Assembly: GCA_019239425.1 (NCBI GenBank)
Contig: JAFAZX010000048.1
Location: 1 to 32,363 of the forward strand
Reading direction: 5' to 3'
Length of the DNA stretch: 32,363 bases
From: Acidobacteriota bacterium
GTDB taxonomy: Bacteria; Acidobacteriota; Blastocatellia; Pyrinomonadales; Pyrinomonadaceae
Of the stretch, positions 23,243-31,756 are shown in pieces. Below the pieces are notes generated by a model that was not told the DNA's origin, searched no databases, and saw only the letters and a program-made list of their open reading frames with translations. Position 1 is the stretch's first letter. Each line of letters opens with the position of its first letter. Made by a program: the position numbers and the translations under genes.

Positions 23243-24520
23243 ATGAGACTCAGGTTCCCCAAAATCTTCCCGCGCGAGACGCTCCTGATGGCGCTCGACA
23301 GCGTGATGGCTAACAAGTTCCGGAGCGCGCTGACCATGCTCGGCATCGTCGTCGGCGTGTCGGTCGCCATCATCGTCGCCTCCATCCTCTCGGGGATGCG
23401 CCAGAACATCGTCAAGATCGTCGAGGAGTACGGCACGAACAACATCTACGCCTTCCACCTGACGACCGGCCCGCAGGTCGGCGAGCGCGACCAGTCCGAG
23501 CGCGCGCGCAAGCCCCTGACGCCCGAGGACGGCGAGGCCGTCGCGCGGCAGGCGCCGGCCATCGAGCAGGTCTCCATCGAGGCGCCGAACATCGGCGGCT
23601 GGGGCAGCGGCTTCGACGACACCATCAGCGTCAACGGCAAGACCTACCGCCGCGGCAACACCCGCGCCGTCACCGCCAACATGTCCGAGGTCGGCAACAT
23701 CGCGCTCAAGGAGGGCCGCTTCATCTCCGAGCAGGAGGACTTGAACCGCCGCAACGTGATGGTCATCGGCGTCAACGCCGCCGAGGCGCTCTTCCCCGGG
23801 CAGGAGTCCGGCATCGTCGGGACGAAGGTCAAGATGGGCGGCTACGTCTGGGAGATCATCGGCGTGCTCGCCAAGCGCAAGGCCACCTTCTTCGGCGAGA
23901 ACGAGGAGGACAACGCCGTCTTCGTCCCCTTCCGCACCGGCCGCCAGGTCGCGCCCGGACGCAAGTTCGTCGTGCTCGTCATGCGCGCGCGCTCCGGCCA
24001 GTTGCAGGCGGCCTACACGCAGGTCGAGGAGATCCTGCGCAACCGCCGCGGGGTGAAGTTCAGCGAGCCGAACAACTTCGACGTGAAGACGGCCGACGCC
24101 TTCATCACGCAGTTCGACAGCATCTTCGGCATGATCGGCGTCATCGCCATCGCCATCTCCTCGGTCGGCCTGATGGTCGGCGGCATCGGCGTGATGAACA
24201 TCATGCTCGTCTCCGTCACCGAGCGGACGCAGGAGATCGGCGTGCGCAAGGCCATCGGCGCGCGCCGCCGCGACATCGTGCACCAGTTCCTGTTCGAGGC
24301 GATGACCTTGACGATGCTCGGCGGCGTCGTCGGCGTCCTCCTCTCGGTCGGCGTCGCGCAGCTCGTCATGCTCCTCGTCCCGTCGCTCCCGGCCACGATC
24401 CCGGCGTGGGCCGTCACCGCCGGCCTCGCCGTCTCCGTCGGCGTCGGCCTCGGCTTCGGCGTCTGGCCCGCGATGAAGGCGTCGCGCCTCGACCCCATCC
24501 AGTGCCTGCGGTACGAGTAA
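23243..24520 (+). CDS. MacB/FtsX-type ABC permease, B-type, copy 1
   Basis: The 425-aa permease has the same topology as its neighbour: N-terminal helix (ALTMLGIVVGVSVAIIVASI), a periplasmic domain with EYGTNNIYAFHLTTG, and three C-terminal helices including GGIGVMNIMLVSVTERTQEI, ending in ASRLDPIQCLRYE. It differs from the A-type in the TERTQEIGVRKAIGARRRDI loop against TERTFEIGLRKALGARRKQV, as expected for the two halves of a heterodimer. The coupling loop would contact an ATPase that is not encoded in this window. A purine-rich AGAAAGAG precedes the ATG. A hairpin repeat separates it from the A-type gene. Confidence 0.9.
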   Translation: MRLRFPKIFPRETLLMALDSVMANKFRSALTMLGIVVGVSVAIIVASILSGMRQNIVKIVEEYGTNNIYAFHLTTGPQVGERDQSERARKPLTPEDGEAVARQAPAIEQVSIEAPNIGGWGSGFDDTISVNGKTYRRGNTRAVTANMSEVGNIALKEGRFISEQEDLNRRNVMVIGVNAAEALFPGQESGIVGTKVKMGGYVWEIIGVLAKRKATFFGENEEDNAVFVPFRTGRQVAPGRKFVVLVMRARSGQLQAAYTQVEEILRNRRGVKFSEPNNFDVKTADAFITQFDSIFGMIGVIAIAISSVGLMVGGIGVMNIMLVSVTERTQEIGVRKAIGARRRDIVHQFLFEAMTLTMLGGVVGVLLSVGVAQLVMLLVPSLPATIPAWAVTAGLAVSVGVGLGFGVWPAMKASRLDPIQCLRYE

Positions 24521-24557
24521 GCGAAGGGCGCGCGCGACTTTTCCGTTAAACATAAAA

Positions 24558-24590
24558 CCCCGGCCCGGCGTATTAGAGTCCGAGCCGGGG
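24558..24590 (+). terminator. Hairpin between permease pairs
   Basis: CCCCGGC-C-CGG (24558-24568) pairs with CCG-A-GCCGGGG (24580-24590). It lacks a T-run, so it may be a weak terminator or attenuator. Its right arm is the conserved leader block; the left arm is not found in front of copy 1. Confidence 0.45.
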
Positions 24591-24606
24591 CACGCCTTTG
24601 TCTCCA
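24580..24606 (+). promoter_or_regulatory. Conserved leader block upstream of the second permease pair
   Basis: This is the second copy of the 27-nt block at 21832-21858. The preceding bases are also similar (GTATTAGAGT against GTATGAGTGA), so the shared leader is somewhat longer than 27 nt. Confidence 0.5.
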
Positions 24607-24629
24607 GTAAATTTCGCGGAAGGGCCTTT

Positions 24630-25874
24630 ATGAGAGCGATCTATACCTTCTACGCCGACGCCGCGCGCATCGCCTTGCAGTCGATCTACGCGCACAAGCT
24701 GCGCGCGTTCCTCACCCTCATCGGCATCATCATCGGCGTGGCGTCGGTCGTCGTCGTGGGCGCGGCCATCTCCGGGCTGAACACCTACGTCATGGAGAGG
24801 GTCTCGGCCGTGCTCGGCACGAACCACTTCATGGTCGCCCGCATGGTCTCGCACGGCAACCTCTCCGAGGAGGAGTGGGAGAAGATGAACCGCCGCAACA
24901 AGCGGCTGGAGATCGAAGACTACGAGTGGGTGCGCGACCGCTGCGTGGCCTGCGTCGAGGTGGGCGCGCAGTTCCAGCGCCGCGTTGACCTCTCGCACGA
25001 GGGCGAGAAGATGTACGGGACGCAGATGCAGGGCTGCACCGCCAACATGGCCTCCATCGAGGAGAAGACCATCGCCGAGGGGCGCTTCTTCCTGCCGCAG
25101 GAGGTGGAGACGGCCGCGGCCGTCATCGTCATCGGCAACGACATCAGGGAGAAGTTCTGGCCGGGGCTCGACCCCGTCGGCCGCACCCTGAGCGTCCAGG
25201 GCATCCCGCTCCAGGTCATCGGCGTCGAGGAGAAGCGCGGCTCGATGTTCGGCAACTCGCTCGACAACCAAGCCTACATCCCGCTGACCACCTACCGGAA
25301 GATCTTCGGCGGGCGGCAGAGCATACAGATTCACGGCAAGGCGGACTCGCGCGCGAAGTTCGACGCCGCCATCGAGGACGCGCGGATGGCGCTCCGCGAC
25401 AAGCACAAGCTCAAGGGGACGGAGGAGGACGACTTCGGCATCGTCAACACGGGCGAGATCGCGGGCGACGTGGACTCCTTCACGGGCGGCATCCAGCTGG
25501 TCGTCACGCCCATCACGCTCATCTCGCTGGTGGTAGGCGCCATCGTCGTCATGAACATCATGCTCGTCTCGGTGACCGAGCGCACGTTTGAAATCGGCCT
25601 GCGCAAGGCGCTCGGCGCGACGCGCAAGCAGGTGCTCCTGCAGTTCCTCATCGAGTCTTCGTTCCTGACGACCTTCGGCGGGGTGCTCGGGCTCTTCCTC
25701 GCCTTCGGCATCGTGTGGCTCATCTCGGTGACGACGCCGGTGACGATGACGGTCACGATCTTCTACATCTTCCTGTCGCTCGCCGTCTCGGGCGGCATCG
25801 GCATCGTCGCCGGCGTCTACCCGGCCTTCAAGGCTTCGCGCCTCGACCCCATCATCGCCCTGGCGCGAAAGTAG
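24630..25874 (+). CDS. MacB/FtsX-type ABC permease, A-type, copy 2
   Basis: This 414-aa paralogue of the protein at 21882 has equal length. An 84-nt stretch (24689-24772 against 21941-22024) is identical including third codon positions, while the periplasmic domain differs clearly (VVDKMSKMLG against VMERVSAVLG and onward). That pattern suggests duplication followed by divergence of the substrate-facing part, perhaps with gene conversion in the N-terminal helix. Key segments are LRAFLTLIGIIIGVASVVVV, IVVMNIMLVSVTERTFEIGL and ASRLDPIIALARK. GGAAGGG precedes the ATG. It is followed after 17 nt by B-type copy 2. Confidence 0.9.
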   Translation: MRAIYTFYADAARIALQSIYAHKLRAFLTLIGIIIGVASVVVVGAAISGLNTYVMERVSAVLGTNHFMVARMVSHGNLSEEEWEKMNRRNKRLEIEDYEWVRDRCVACVEVGAQFQRRVDLSHEGEKMYGTQMQGCTANMASIEEKTIAEGRFFLPQEVETAAAVIVIGNDIREKFWPGLDPVGRTLSVQGIPLQVIGVEEKRGSMFGNSLDNQAYIPLTTYRKIFGGRQSIQIHGKADSRAKFDAAIEDARMALRDKHKLKGTEEDDFGIVNTGEIAGDVDSFTGGIQLVVTPITLISLVVGAIVVMNIMLVSVTERTFEIGLRKALGATRKQVLLQFLIESSFLTTFGGVLGLFLAFGIVWLISVTTPVTMTVTIFYIFLSLAVSGGIGIVAGVYPAFKASRLDPIIALARK

Positions 25875-25891
25875 GAAGGTTGGTGAGAGTT

Positions 25892-27154
25892 ATGAAATTA
25901 CGCATGCCCCGGTTCATGTCTTCGGAAATCCTGCGGATGTCGCTCGACAGCATCCGCGCGCACAAGCTGCGGAGCGTGCTGACCGTGCTCGGCATCGTCA
26001 TCGGCGTCGTGGTCGTCATCGTCGTCGCGTCGCTCCTGACGGGCGTGCGCCAGTCCATCGTCAACGTCATCGCGGAGTACGGCACGAACAACATCTACGC
26101 CTTCCACCTCTCGACCGGCTTCACCAACAGCAGCCGCGAGGAGGAGCGCACGCGCAAGCCCTTCAAGGAGGAGGACGCCGAGGCCATCAAGCGCGGCGCG
26201 CCCGCGGTCGACACGGTGGCGAGCGTGCTGCTCGTGGCGTGGTGGGACTCGACGATTCAGTACCAGGGGAAGAACTACCGGCGCGGGCAGTTGCAGGGCG
26301 TGACGGCGAACTACGCGGAGGCCGCCAACCTCTCCATCGCGGGCGGGCGCTTCTTCACCGAGGCGGAAGACACAAACCGGCGCAACGTGATGGTCATCGG
26401 CGTCAACCTCGTGGACGCGCTCTTCCCCGGCAAGTCGGCCGAGCAGATCGTCGGGACGGAGGTCAAGCTCGGCGGCCGCCCCTTCGAGATCGTCGGCGTG
26501 CTGGAGAAGCGCAAGAACGCCGTCTTCGGCGAGAACGACGAGGACAACGCGGTCTTCGTCCCCTTCCGCACGGCGCGGCAGGTCTCGCCCGGCAGCGAGT
26601 ACATCCTCTTCATCGTCCGCGCGCGCGAGGGCCACTTCCGCGAGGCGCTCGACCAGACCGAAGAGGTTCTGCGCCGCCGGCGCGGGTTGAAGTCGAGCGA
26701 GCCGAACAACTTCGATTTGGGCACGGCCGACAAGTTCATCGGCCAGTTCGACAGCGTGATGGGCATGATCGGCCTCATCGCCATCGCCGTCTCTTCGATA
26801 GGACTGCTGGTCGGCGGCATCGGCGTGATGAACATCATGCTGGTGAGCGTGACGGAGCGGACGCAGGAGATCGGCGTCCGCAAGGCCATCGGCGCGCGGC
26901 GGCGCGACATCGTCCGCCAGTTCCTCTACGAGGCGATGACCTTGACGGCGCTCGGCGGGCTGGTCGGCGTCGCCATCGCCATCGCCATCAGCAAGCTGCT
27001 CGGGCTGCTCATGCCCTCGATCCCGGCCACGATCCCGCTCTGGGCCGTCATCGCCGGCCTCGCCGTCTCCGTCTTCGTCGGCCTCGTCTTCGGCGTCTGG
27101 CCCGCCCGCAAGGCTTCGCGCTTAGACCCGATTGAGTGCCTGCGGTACGAATAA
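25892..27154 (+). CDS. MacB/FtsX-type ABC permease, B-type, copy 2
   Basis: The 420-aa paralogue of the 23243 gene starts MKLRMPRFMSSEILRMSLDS, followed by the helix VLTVLGIVIGVVVVIVVASL, a periplasmic domain with EYGTNNIYAFHLSTG, and three C-terminal helices with GIGVMNIMLVSVTERTQEI. It ends ASRLDPIECLRYE. The start at 25892 was chosen by alignment with copy 1; the frame stays open upstream into the A-type gene, but that part is only its shadow. The 17-nt gap to the A-type gene implies co-translation. The stop codon is directly followed by a heptad palindrome. Confidence 0.9.
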   Translation: MKLRMPRFMSSEILRMSLDSIRAHKLRSVLTVLGIVIGVVVVIVVASLLTGVRQSIVNVIAEYGTNNIYAFHLSTGFTNSSREEERTRKPFKEEDAEAIKRGAPAVDTVASVLLVAWWDSTIQYQGKNYRRGQLQGVTANYAEAANLSIAGGRFFTEAEDTNRRNVMVIGVNLVDALFPGKSAEQIVGTEVKLGGRPFEIVGVLEKRKNAVFGENDEDNAVFVPFRTARQVSPGSEYILFIVRAREGHFREALDQTEEVLRRRRGLKSSEPNNFDLGTADKFIGQFDSVMGMIGLIAIAVSSIGLLVGGIGVMNIMLVSVTERTQEIGVRKAIGARRRDIVRQFLYEAMTLTALGGLVGVAIAIAISKLLGLLMPSIPATIPLWAVIAGLAVSVFVGLVFGVWPARKASRLDPIECLRYE

Positions 27155-27229
27155 GGGTGCTGGGTGTTTGGTGCTGGGTGTTGGGTAAAAGCCCCTTGTC
27201 TTCACCCAAAACCCAGCACCCAACACCCC
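27155..27229. repeat. Heptad-unit palindrome (GGGTGCT family) between convergent genes
   Basis: The left arm 27155-27186 is built from GGGTGCT/GGGTGTT heptads and begins at the base after the permease stop. The right arm 27204-27229 is its imperfect complement and ends 4 nt before the stop of the DUF885 gene. It could form a bidirectional hairpin. Confidence 0.85.
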
Positions 27230-27233
27230 TTTC

Positions 27234-29216
27234 CTACTTCTTCTGTATCGCGCTCAGCAGCTCTTCACGGAAGTAGCCGGCGGGGATGGTGCCCTGGCGC
27301 ATGAAGAGGAGGTGGAACTCTTTGGGCGAGAACTTGTCGCCGAGGAGTTTCGACGCGTCAGACCTGAGCGCGAAAATCTGGTCTTTGCCGAGGCGGTAGG
27401 TGATGGCCTGGGTCGGCCACTTGGAGTAGCGGAAGATGGCGCGCTCGGCCGTCTCGCAGCTCGCCCGCTTCGAGTCGGACTTCGCGGGGTCGGAGCACTT
27501 GCCGGGCTGGAAGTCCACGACCTCCGAGAAGAGTTCGGTCGCCTCGTCGTAGGTCAGCTTCCCCGTGTGAATCCCCGTGTCCACCCGCACGCGCAGGTCG
27601 CGGTAGAGCTTGCCCTGAAGCTGGTAGAGCCGCTCCTCCGGCGTGTAGAAGCCCTCGGGCGCGCCCGGCTGCGGCTCCGCCATCAAAGCCTCCGAGTAGA
27701 GCGCCCAGCCTTCGGCCGCCATCGAGTCCTCCCACATCGAGCTCGAATCCTCGACGGCCCCCGGCGTCAGCCAGCGCACGCCCGCGATGTCGTTGCGGTA
27801 CTGCGTCATCACCTTGTAGTGCCAGTCGTGTCCGGGGAAGCCCTCGTGCGCCGAGAGGTCTGCGAGCGCCGCGCGGTTGTTCTCCTTCAAGACCGCCTGG
27901 TCGTCCTTGCCCGAGGTGGTGACGTAGAAGCGCCCGACGCCGCTCTGCTTGAAGGGGGGCGCCGGGTAGTAGGCCGCGCCGTCGATGGAGGCGCGCAAAG
28001 GGGGCGGCGTCTCGACCACGTCGAGCTTGTAGTCGGCCGGCACGTCGAAGACGCCGGTCTTGCGCGCGTAATCAACTAAGCGGACACCCGCCTCCTTGTA
28101 CCAGTTGACCATCTCGGCGTCGGTCTTCGGGTAGTCCTTGCCCAGCTCGTCGAAGACGGCGCGGACGGCCTGCGGCCCGTCCTCCGGGAGCTGCATCCCG
28201 CGCTTCTGCCCGATCTGGCGCGCGAGGTCTACCATCTGCTTGCGCGTGTCTTCGACGATGGGCCAGGCCTCTTCGTAGAGCTTCGCGGCCGTCGTGTCCA
28301 CGCGCAGGTTATTCTTCAAGGCCCAGTCGTACTCCTCCGCGCCGAAGGCGTAGCGGTCTCGCGCGAACTGAGCCTTCGGCGTGAGCTTGTCGCCCGCGGC
28401 GTCGAAGAAGGTCGCGCGGACGAACTCCGCGAACTGCTTATAAGCCTCCGACGCCTGGTGCGAGGCGTCTTCGAGCTGCCGGAGCATCTGGTCGCTGGCC
28501 TCGCCCGCGGCCAAGCGTTCCTTCGCGATCTCGGGGAGCTTCGTGGCGAAGTAGTCGGCGTTGGCGCCGGCCGTCGTCACGCCGTCGCGCAGGAGCATGC
28601 GGTGGTCGGCGGTGTTGCCCGACTTGACGCCCGCCTCCAGCTGCGCCTGCGCGTTCTTGAGAAAGCCCGGGATGGCCGAGACGCGCTGCGTGACGAGCCG
28701 CCACTCGTCGGGCGTGCCGTAGGTCTTCTCGCCGGTCTGCGTCATGCCCTGCATCTGCCAGTCGATGGCGCGGAAAGGCTCGGAGACGTAGGTGTCCACG
28801 GCGCGCTCCTGGTACTTGCGCGTCTGGTGCTGTCGCAGCAGGAAGGCGATCTGCGCGAGCGCCACGTCGCGGTCGATGCGGCGCGCGGGCGAGAGCGAGG
28901 CGGGGTCTAACCCCTGAAAAGCCTTCTGCGTGTCGGCGAGCCATTTATCTTCTTCGGCGAGGGCGGCGGCCGAGTGGTCGCGCAGGCGGCCGTCCACGTC
29001 CTTCAACGAAGGGTCGAGGCCGCCGCCGCCGAGGTACGTGTTGACCGTCGGGTTGCGGCGGAGGAACTCGACGACGTACTTGTCGTGAATCGCCTTGAAG
29101 GCCGCGTCGCCGGAGCCGCCCGCGGGCGAAGCGGCGGGGGCCGTGTTCTGTGCGGGCTGCGTCGTACACGCCCCGGCCAGGAGCGCGGCTGCGAGCAGGA
29201 GGAGTCTTCTTCTCAT
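27234..29216 (-). CDS. DUF885-family exported protein (predicted zinc peptidase)
   Basis: The 660-aa protein has an export signal (MRRRLLLLAAALLAGAC) with a lipobox-like LAGAC, so C17 may be lipidated, though the box is imperfect. The body matches DUF885: the HEGFPGH motif (H457, E458, H463) is the family's HExxxGH-type metal site and EGWALYSE (E509) supplies a further ligand. The family is related to gluzincin-like metallopeptidases, and a peptidase role is likely but unproven. Length is typical. It faces the permease pair convergently. No co-transcribed neighbour is visible. Confidence 0.9.
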   Translation of the reverse strand: MRRRLLLLAAALLAGACTTQPAQNTAPAASPAGGSGDAAFKAIHDKYVVEFLRRNPTVNTYLGGGGLDPSLKDVDGRLRDHSAAALAEEDKWLADTQKAFQGLDPASLSPARRIDRDVALAQIAFLLRQHQTRKYQERAVDTYVSEPFRAIDWQMQGMTQTGEKTYGTPDEWRLVTQRVSAIPGFLKNAQAQLEAGVKSGNTADHRMLLRDGVTTAGANADYFATKLPEIAKERLAAGEASDQMLRQLEDASHQASEAYKQFAEFVRATFFDAAGDKLTPKAQFARDRYAFGAEEYDWALKNNLRVDTTAAKLYEEAWPIVEDTRKQMVDLARQIGQKRGMQLPEDGPQAVRAVFDELGKDYPKTDAEMVNWYKEAGVRLVDYARKTGVFDVPADYKLDVVETPPPLRASIDGAAYYPAPPFKQSGVGRFYVTTSGKDDQAVLKENNRAALADLSAHEGFPGHDWHYKVMTQYRNDIAGVRWLTPGAVEDSSSMWEDSMAAEGWALYSEALMAEPQPGAPEGFYTPEERLYQLQGKLYRDLRVRVDTGIHTGKLTYDEATELFSEVVDFQPGKCSDPAKSDSKRASCETAERAIFRYSKWPTQAITYRLGKDQIFALRSDASKLLGDKFSPKEFHLLFMRQGTIPAGYFREELLSAIQKK

Positions 29217-29388
29217 CGCTTCCTCTTCTTTCGGGTGTGTGCTGTCCAGGGAAAGTTTGTCTGCTTACGCACGGAGATTAACGCCGCACTACGGCAGGCC
29301 GCAACCGCGGGCGCGCTTGTTCGTGCTCTCGCCCATCCGCTACACTGGCCGCGACTTTCGACCCGTCCCGACGAGTGGAAACCTTTCG

Positions 29389-29607
29389 ATGAGCGAACTG
29401 AGAGAGCGGCGCTGGGCCGTCTTGAGCGAGCGGGGGTGTGAGGACTCCGGGCTCAGCTACGAGGATGCCGCGGGCCTCGTCGCGCGCCTGAGGGCCGAGC
29501 GCGTCAGCGGCCTCTGCGTCGTCACCGACGCGGCCGCCGCGCACCTGCCGCGCGTGAAGAAGTCGGCGGCAAAGCCAAAGCGCAGCCGCAAGAAGTCTTC
29601 TGCATAA
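29389..29607 (+). CDS. Small 72-aa protein of unknown function
   Basis: I cannot assign a function. The protein has a compact N-terminal part (SELRERRWAVLSERGCEDSG, then LSYEDAAGLVARLRAERVSG and LCVVTDAAAAHLPR) that could form a small alpha/beta fold, and a strongly basic tail (KKSAAKPKRSRKKSSA) that may bind nucleic acid. No signal peptide is present. The ATG at 29389 is chosen because the frame upstream overlaps the DUF885 promoter region and reads as low-complexity. The Shine-Dalgarno site is weak. A heptad palindrome begins 9 nt after the stop. Confidence 0.65.
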   Translation: MSELRERRWAVLSERGCEDSGLSYEDAAGLVARLRAERVSGLCVVTDAAAAHLPRVKKSAAKPKRSRKKSSA

Positions 29608-29616
29608 AAATCTTTC

Positions 29617-29689
29617 TAACCACAGAGACACAGAGGCACAGCTTGAAGAGGATGACTCAAGAAGCTGTGCCTCTGTGTCTCTGTGGTTA
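29617..29689. repeat. Heptad-unit palindrome (CACAGAG family), perfect 28-bp stem
   Basis: Bases 29617-29644 pair perfectly with 29662-29689 around a 17-nt loop. The right end contributes the TAA stop codon (29689-29687, minus strand) of the reductase gene. Confidence 0.88.
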
Positions 29690-30607
29690 ATTTCCTGAAG
29701 CGTTGAGGCGTGAGGCGATGACCTTGGCGGCGGTGGCACCCGCGCCGGTCGCGCCGCTGACGGTGGGCGCGAGCGGGTTCGAGACGTCGCCGACGGCGAA
29801 GACCATCTCGGCGCTCGTCTCCTGCTCGCCGGTGACGACGACGTAGCCGCGCTCGTCGGTGTGGAGCTGTCCGCGGAACAGCTCCGTGTTCGGCTCGACC
29901 CCGACGCGGATGAGGACGCCGCGCACGGCCATCCGCATCGGCTTCAGGGCGCCCGCGCGCAGTAGCTCGACTGACTCGACGCGCTCGCCGCCCGTGATGC
30001 TCTGGAGCGTCGTCTCGGTGAAGACGGTGATGCGGTGGTCGCTCCTGATTCGTTCGGCGAACTCGGGGCGCGCGCCCAAGTTTCTGCCGCGGTGGACGAG
30101 CGTGACGGTCGCGCAACTTTCGGCGAGCAGCAGCGCGTTCTCGCACGCGGCGTCTCCGCCGCCGACGACGAGCACATCCTCGCCCTTCACCTTTTCATGT
30201 TCGAGCTGGCCCGACTCCAACACGCCGCGCCCCTCGAACTCCGTCTCGCCCGGGACGCCGAGGCGCCTGCGGCGGACGCCCGTCGCGATGACGAGGGCGA
30301 TTGATTGTAACTCCTCGCCGCTCCGCAGGCGGACGCGCCTGGATTTAAGGTCGACGCTCTCGACCTCGGCCTCAGTCCAGAGGTCGAAGTCCCTCTCCTC
30401 GGCCTGCGCGGCGAAGAGGTCGCGCAGCTCGCGCCCGTTCGCGGCGCGCGCGCCGAGGTAGTTCTCGACGCGGTTGTGGACGCGCAGCAACTGCCCGCCG
30501 ACCTCCGACGCCTGTTCGATGACGAGCGTGTCCAGGCCCAGCTCGTCGCACCAGAGCGCCGCCGAGAGTCCCGCCGGCCCCGCGCCGATGATGATGACGT
30601 CGTGCAT
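29687..30607 (-). CDS. TrxB-fold pyridine nucleotide-disulfide oxidoreductase lacking CxxC
   Basis: The 306-aa flavoprotein has two Rossmann motifs: FAD GAGPAGL (8-14) and NADPH-type GGGDAA (149-154). It also has GGQL (37-40), IATGVRRRRLGVPGE (107-121) and the FAVGDVSNP motif near the end. In thioredoxin reductase the second domain carries CAxC near residue 135; here this stretch reads GVLESGQLEHEKVKGEDV with no cysteine pair. It therefore probably does not reduce thioredoxin. It may be a TrxR-like ferredoxin/flavodoxin-NADP reductase (YumC-type) or an uncharacterised relative. The start at 30607 fits MHDVIIIGAG; the longer open frame overlaps the upstream gene. The 8-nt gap to that gene indicates an operon. 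Confidence 0.85.
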   Translation of the reverse strand: MHDVIIIGAGPAGLSAALWCDELGLDTLVIEQASEVGGQLLRVHNRVENYLGARAANGRELRDLFAAQAEERDFDLWTEAEVESVDLKSRRVRLRSGEELQSIALVIATGVRRRRLGVPGETEFEGRGVLESGQLEHEKVKGEDVLVVGGGDAACENALLLAESCATVTLVHRGRNLGARPEFAERIRSDHRITVFTETTLQSITGGERVESVELLRAGALKPMRMAVRGVLIRVGVEPNTELFRGQLHTDERGYVVVTGEQETSAEMVFAVGDVSNPLAPTVSGATGAGATAAKVIASRLNASGN

Positions 30608-30615
30608 CGCGAACG

Positions 30616-31629
30616 TTAGACGGTGACGGGCGCCGCCTGACCTTCGAGCGCCTCGCGCAGCTCGGCGGCGACTTCGTCGGGCTCGAGTTGCGAGGCGGCC
30701 GGCGCGTTGTCCTGCCCGAAGAACTTGACGGCCGAGGTCAGCTCGCTCCGGTCGGCCTTCCAGACGCCGCGGCCGCGCTCGACGACGTTGAGGCGGCCGA
30801 GCAGCCCCGCGAGGTTGCGGCGCGCGACACGCGGCCGCGCGTAGGTCTCGGCCCAGGAGTAGTACGCGTAGTCGATGCGGTAGGCCCAGCCCCCTGCGTA
30901 GGGCGTCGCGACCAGAATCACCTCGCCGCGCGTGTGGTGCGCGAGCGCCGTGTAGGGCGCGCCGTGCCGCGCCGGGTCGAAGCCCCCGGGGCCGTAGAAC
31001 TCTTCGGCGAGCGTGACGACGGAGAGCTTGTGCTCGGCGTCCTCCGAGACGCGGGAGCGCCCGCCCGCGAAGCTCTCCAGCGTCCGCTCGATCCACGCCC
31101 AGCCTTCGCGCCAGAGGGCTTCGTACTCGCCCGTGCGCGTCAGGACGTTTTCGACTTCCGGCAGGACGAGTTCGTACGCGCGCCTCTCGTCAACCTTCTC
31201 GCCGCCCGCGAGGCTCTCGACCAGGGGCGAGTTGACGCCCGGCACGAAAGGGTTGTCGCCGCCCTGGAGCAGGATGGAGACGCGCACCGCGTCCTCGTTC
31301 GGGAACTCGGAGAAGTCTCCCGCCTCGGCCGCCGAGATCAACTTCTCCCTCAACGCGGGCGCGCGCACGCCGTTCAAGACCGACCAGACCGAGAGCACGC
31401 CGTCGGCGTCGAAGTGGTTGTTGGTGACGACCTCGACCCCGCGCGCCCACTCCCCGCGCCGCGGCCACGCGGCGAAGTTCAAGGCGATCTCCGTCGAGGT
31501 GTCCGCGCGCAGCTCCTCCGGCGTCTCGTTCCCCTCCCAGTGCGAAAGGTGCAGCGCGCCCCCGACCGTCCCGTCCACCGACAGCAGCGGCGCCTCGTTC
31601 AGACCTTCGTGGTAGAACTCGAACCTCAT
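30616..31629 (-). CDS. Conserved protein with DHH-like HFDADG motif, function unknown
   Basis: I do not recognise a characterised family. The 337-aa protein is soluble, without signal or membrane segments. VVTNNHFDADGVLSVWSVL (68-86) resembles the metal-binding D-x-D-G core of DHH-type phosphoesterases, although the full set of DHH motifs is not evident. Further blocks are LLQGGDNPFVPGVNSPLVE and YRIDYAYYSWAETYARPR. AAAGGAG lies 7 nt before the ATG, a strong ribosome site. The TrxB-fold reductase follows 8 nt downstream, so the two are probably co-translated. It could be a phosphoesterase or nuclease-like enzyme, with low certainty. Confidence 0.7.
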   Translation of the reverse strand: MRFEFYHEGLNEAPLLSVDGTVGGALHLSHWEGNETPEELRADTSTEIALNFAAWPRRGEWARGVEVVTNNHFDADGVLSVWSVLNGVRAPALREKLISAAEAGDFSEFPNEDAVRVSILLQGGDNPFVPGVNSPLVESLAGGEKVDERRAYELVLPEVENVLTRTGEYEALWREGWAWIERTLESFAGGRSRVSEDAEHKLSVVTLAEEFYGPGGFDPARHGAPYTALAHHTRGEVILVATPYAGGWAYRIDYAYYSWAETYARPRVARRNLAGLLGRLNVVERGRGVWKADRSELTSAVKFFGQDNAPAASQLEPDEVAAELREALEGQAAPVTV

Positions 31630-31647
31630 GGGGGCTCCTTTCGGTTA

Positions 31648-31755
31648 GTAGGCAGTAGGCAGATGGCAGTGGGCAGTTCAAATCCGAACCGAAAATTCTA
31701 ACTTAACCTCTCAACATTCTTAACGCGGGCCTGCTGCCTACTGCCGTCTGCCTAC
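31648..31755. repeat. Heptad-unit palindrome (GTAGGCA family) between minus-strand genes
   Basis: The left arm 31648-31676 repeats the left arm at 19178-19206 exactly. The right arm (31731-31755) is its imperfect complement. The spacer is 54 nt. The right arm ends 1 nt from the stop codon of the 2Fe-2S gene. Confidence 0.85.
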
Positions 31756-31756
31756 T

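Noticed and set aside
23123..24553. Minus-strand frame opposite B-type permease copy 1
   Set aside because: Asp/Ala/Arg-rich antisense translation with no motif; the plus-strand frame has a clear paralogue at 25892.
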